In this document: piece after piece, positions 23,675 to 25,157 of the stretch | How the letters are laid out: every line of letters starts with the position of its first letter | Numbering within the stretch: position 1 is the first letter of the stretch | NCBI GenBank assembly: GCA_964541605.1 | Contig: CAZIQY010000037.1 | Location: 1-25,157 of the forward strand | Direction of reading: 5' to 3' | Source: CAZIQY01 sp964541605 | Lineage (GTDB): Bacteria; Desulfobacterota; Syntrophia; Syntrophales; UBA2185 | DNA length: 25,157 bases | Position numbers and translations under genes: made by a program | The notes under the pieces: generated by a model | Seen by the model: only the letters and a program-made list of their open reading frames with translations | What the model was told of the DNA's origin: nothing | Databases searched by the model: none

Positions 23675-25064
23675 CTACCAGGCAACTCCACGCACACTTA
23701 AATAATCTTGTGCTCTTTTGTGACCTAATCTCGCCGCTATTTTCAAATCTGTAATCGCCTGCCCATAGTTGCCAAGTTCAATATAGGCAAGTCCTCGACT
23801 ACTATAAGTAATTGCATTTTTCGGATCAATCTCAATAGCTTTGTCAAAGTCAGATATAGCCTGCCCATAGTTGCCAAGTTCAATATAGGCAAGTCCTCGA
23901 CTACTATAAGTAANNNNNNNNNNNNNNNNNNNNNNNNNNNNNNNNNNNNNNNNNNNNNNNNNNNNNNNNNNNNNNNNNNNNNNNNNNNNNNNNNNNNNNN
24001 NNNNNNNNNNNNNTTGCATTTTTCGGATCAATCTCAATAGCTTTGTCAAAGTCAGATATAGCCTGCCTTTGATTGCCGAGAATACTATAGACAAGCCCTC
24101 GACTACTATAGGTAAGAGCATCTTTTGGATCGATCTCAATAGCTTTATCAAAGTCAGATATAGCCTGCCCTTGATTGCCGAGAATACTATAGGCAGACCC
24201 TCGACTACTATAGGTAAGAGCATCTTTTGGATCGATCTCAATAGCCCTGTCAAAGTCGGAAATTGCCTGACTTTGATTGCCAAGTTTACTATAGGCATGC
24301 CCTCTCACAGCATAGACTTCCGCATTTTTCGGATCAATCTCAATAGCTTTGTCAAAGGCAGAGATAACCTGACTTTGATTGCCGAGAATTCTATAGGCAA
24401 GCCCTCGGCCAATATAGGCATTGGCATTGTTCGGGTTGAGTTTGATGGCCATAGTGAATGCATTGATAGCATTGCTATAGTCCCTTGACAAATATGATGC
24501 ATATCCTTTTTCTACCCAGTCGATAGCCGTGAGTTCTTTTATCATTTTACTGTAAGCGATTGTATTTTTATGACGTTTTTTACCTTTTGACACCGCCAGT
24601 TCTTTTCTCAATCGTTCATTTTCCCTTAAGAGTTCATCCGATCGCCTCCTTACTTCCTCCAGTTCTTTCGTTTTCTGCCGGTCTTTGCGCAGGACAGCAA
24701 TAGAGTTAACAACACCGTCAGAATCTGACTCAATTTTCGCCTTTAGCCAGTATGTATGTCCATCCCATTTCTCATCGAGAATCTCCACCATGACAATACC
24801 TGCCGTGAGCGTGAAAATCTGGTCTTTTGTAAGCTGGAAGTTTTGAACCTCTGTTTCACTTTCAAGGTAAGTTCCCAGCTCCTCTAAAAGAAGTCGTTTC
24901 ACTTCCCGTAGGGAAATGGTCCGGCTTGAATTTTTGCTGTCTTCTTCACTTGCATGATAGGTATATTCTTTGACAAAGGTTTTTAATTCGGCATAAGTAA
25001 CATTAGGAATAATGAAGGAAAGTAGAAAAGTAAAAAGAATGATCTTAGGTAGGATAGACTTCAT
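23675..25064 (-). CDS. Secreted TPR-repeat protein, interrupted by assembly gap
   Basis: One gene whose two visible parts are 25064-24014 and 23913-23675. I choose the ATG at 25064: AAGGAGG stands nine bases before it, whereas the GTG at 25085 would translate through that site. Residues 1-25 form a Sec signal peptide, cleavage expected after TYA. Then come an unassigned conserved-looking domain (about 26-120, with YTYHASEEDSKNSSR and KWDGHTYWLKAKI), a charged coiled coil (about 128-160), and at least seven 34-residue TPR units (consensus AISDFDKAIEIDPKNA). A short tail ends in GVAW. The two parts differ in frame by one base across 100 N, but join in frame if the N run is removed. Probably a periplasmic protein-interaction scaffold. 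Confidence 0.85.
23738..24521 (-). repeat. Tandem 102-bp TPR-coding repeats
   Basis: DNA repeats of 102 bp, each encoding one 34-residue TPR. Neighbouring units are nearly identical in DNA: 23812-23866 equals 24014-24068, and GCCCATAGTTGCCAAGTTCA recurs at a 102-base step. The divergence is lowest around the N gap and grows towards the 5' units, as expected for recent unit duplication. These are coding repeats, not CRISPR: no spacers. Confidence 0.9.
23914..24013. other. Assembly gap, 100 N
   Basis: Exactly 100 undetermined bases, the conventional placeholder for a gap of unknown size. The flanks (ACTATAAGTAA on the left, TTGCATTTTTCGG on the right) are joined directly at 23811/23812 in the neighbouring unit. 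The true missing sequence is therefore probably a whole number of 102-bp units, possibly zero. Confidence 0.97.
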
Positions 25065-25108
25065 AGATTTGTTCCTCCTTTTCACTAATACATCCCCTTA
25101 TATGTGTA

Positions 25109-25157
25109 TTCCGCTAAAATCGGCCACCTGTTCCGGAGCAAAGCGGCCGGCTGTTCC
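25109..25157. repeat. Tandem GC-rich repeats at window edge, possible IS end
   Basis: Two units in direct order, TTCCG-ctaaaat-CGGCCacCTG (25109-25130) and TTCCGgagcaaagCGGCCggCTG (25131-25153), and a third beginning TTCC at 25154. Multiple short tandem end repeats of this look are typical of IS21-family termini, but no transposase is in the window. It lies 45 bp upstream of the TPR start; nothing else is seen in 25065-25108. Confidence 0.4.

Noticed and set aside
23675..24298. Separate short TPR gene downstream of the gap
   Set aside because: Its apparent start lies in a different frame of the repeats, created by the 100-N placeholder; the real frame continues from the 25064 start.
23738..24521. 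CRISPR-like regular repeats
   Set aside because: The repeats are 102-bp, contiguous, in frame and encode TPR units; there are no spacers and no cas genes.
22797..25064. Calling TPR plus FRG a phage-defence system
   Set aside because: No nuclease, kinase, NADase or other known effector is visible, and the TPR protein is exported; the sequence does not support the claim beyond adjacency.

Overview
The window looks like a chromosomal piece of a free-living Gram-negative anaerobe, most likely a deltaproteobacterium (Syntrophaceae-like). This is inferred from the gene set (TatBC, GatCAB, a 348-residue ketol-acid reductoisomerase of the Bacteroidetes/deltaproteobacterial kind, HDAC-like deacetylase, Ste24-like protease) and from short dispersed repeats reading TCATTCCGGACTTGATCCGG, typical of such genomes. 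It is a draft scaffold: a run of exactly 100 N lies at 23914-24013.

Region 1 (1-7650, minus strand) is a branched-chain amino acid locus. Reading 3' to 5' on the plus strand there are two complete acetohydroxyacid synthase (AHAS) gene pairs in tandem: ilvB2-ilvN2, then ilvB1-ilvN1-ilvC-ilvD (ilvD cut by the window edge). Each pair has its own TTGACA-type promoter, its own short leader-peptide gene and its own rho-independent attenuator. Leader 1 (27 aa) is rich in isoleucine; leader 2 (30 aa) is rich in valine and leucine. The enzymes differ in parallel: the large subunit behind the Ile leader keeps the Trp that gives AHAS its 2-ketobutyrate preference, whereas the one behind the Val/Leu leader has Ile there. 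The regulatory subunit of copy 1 also carries Asp where E. coli IlvH has Gly14, a position linked to valine resistance. Together these suggest an isoleucine-dedicated and a valine/leucine-dedicated AHAS encoded side by side. I regard this as the main find of the window.

Region 2 (7668-10903, minus) is a tatB-tatC-mrcA operon (twin-arginine translocase plus class A penicillin-binding protein) with a clear promoter. Region 3 (11013-17154, plus) holds an HDAC-family deacetylase, gatC-gatA-gatB (tRNA-dependent amidotransferase), mtnA, a dispersed repeat that supplies the 3' end of mtnA, and a HAD phosphatase. A perfect 25-bp-stem bidirectional terminator closes it against convergent genes.

Region 4 (17217-20842, minus) contains a FmdB-type zinc-ribbon protein, an overlapping MFS transporter/M48 protease pair and a SLOG-fold (TIGR00725-like) protein. 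A metallo-beta-lactamase-fold hydrolase (plus) and a SRAP/YedK-type abasic-site protein (minus) follow. Region 5 (22797-25157) is visibly more A+T-rich: a secreted TPR-repeat protein with near-identical 102-bp repeats, broken by the assembly gap, followed on the same strand by an FRG-domain protein. Tandem GC-rich repeats at the right edge may be the end of an insertion sequence. No rRNA, tRNA or CRISPR array was seen, and no gene-free stretch exceeds 300 bases.
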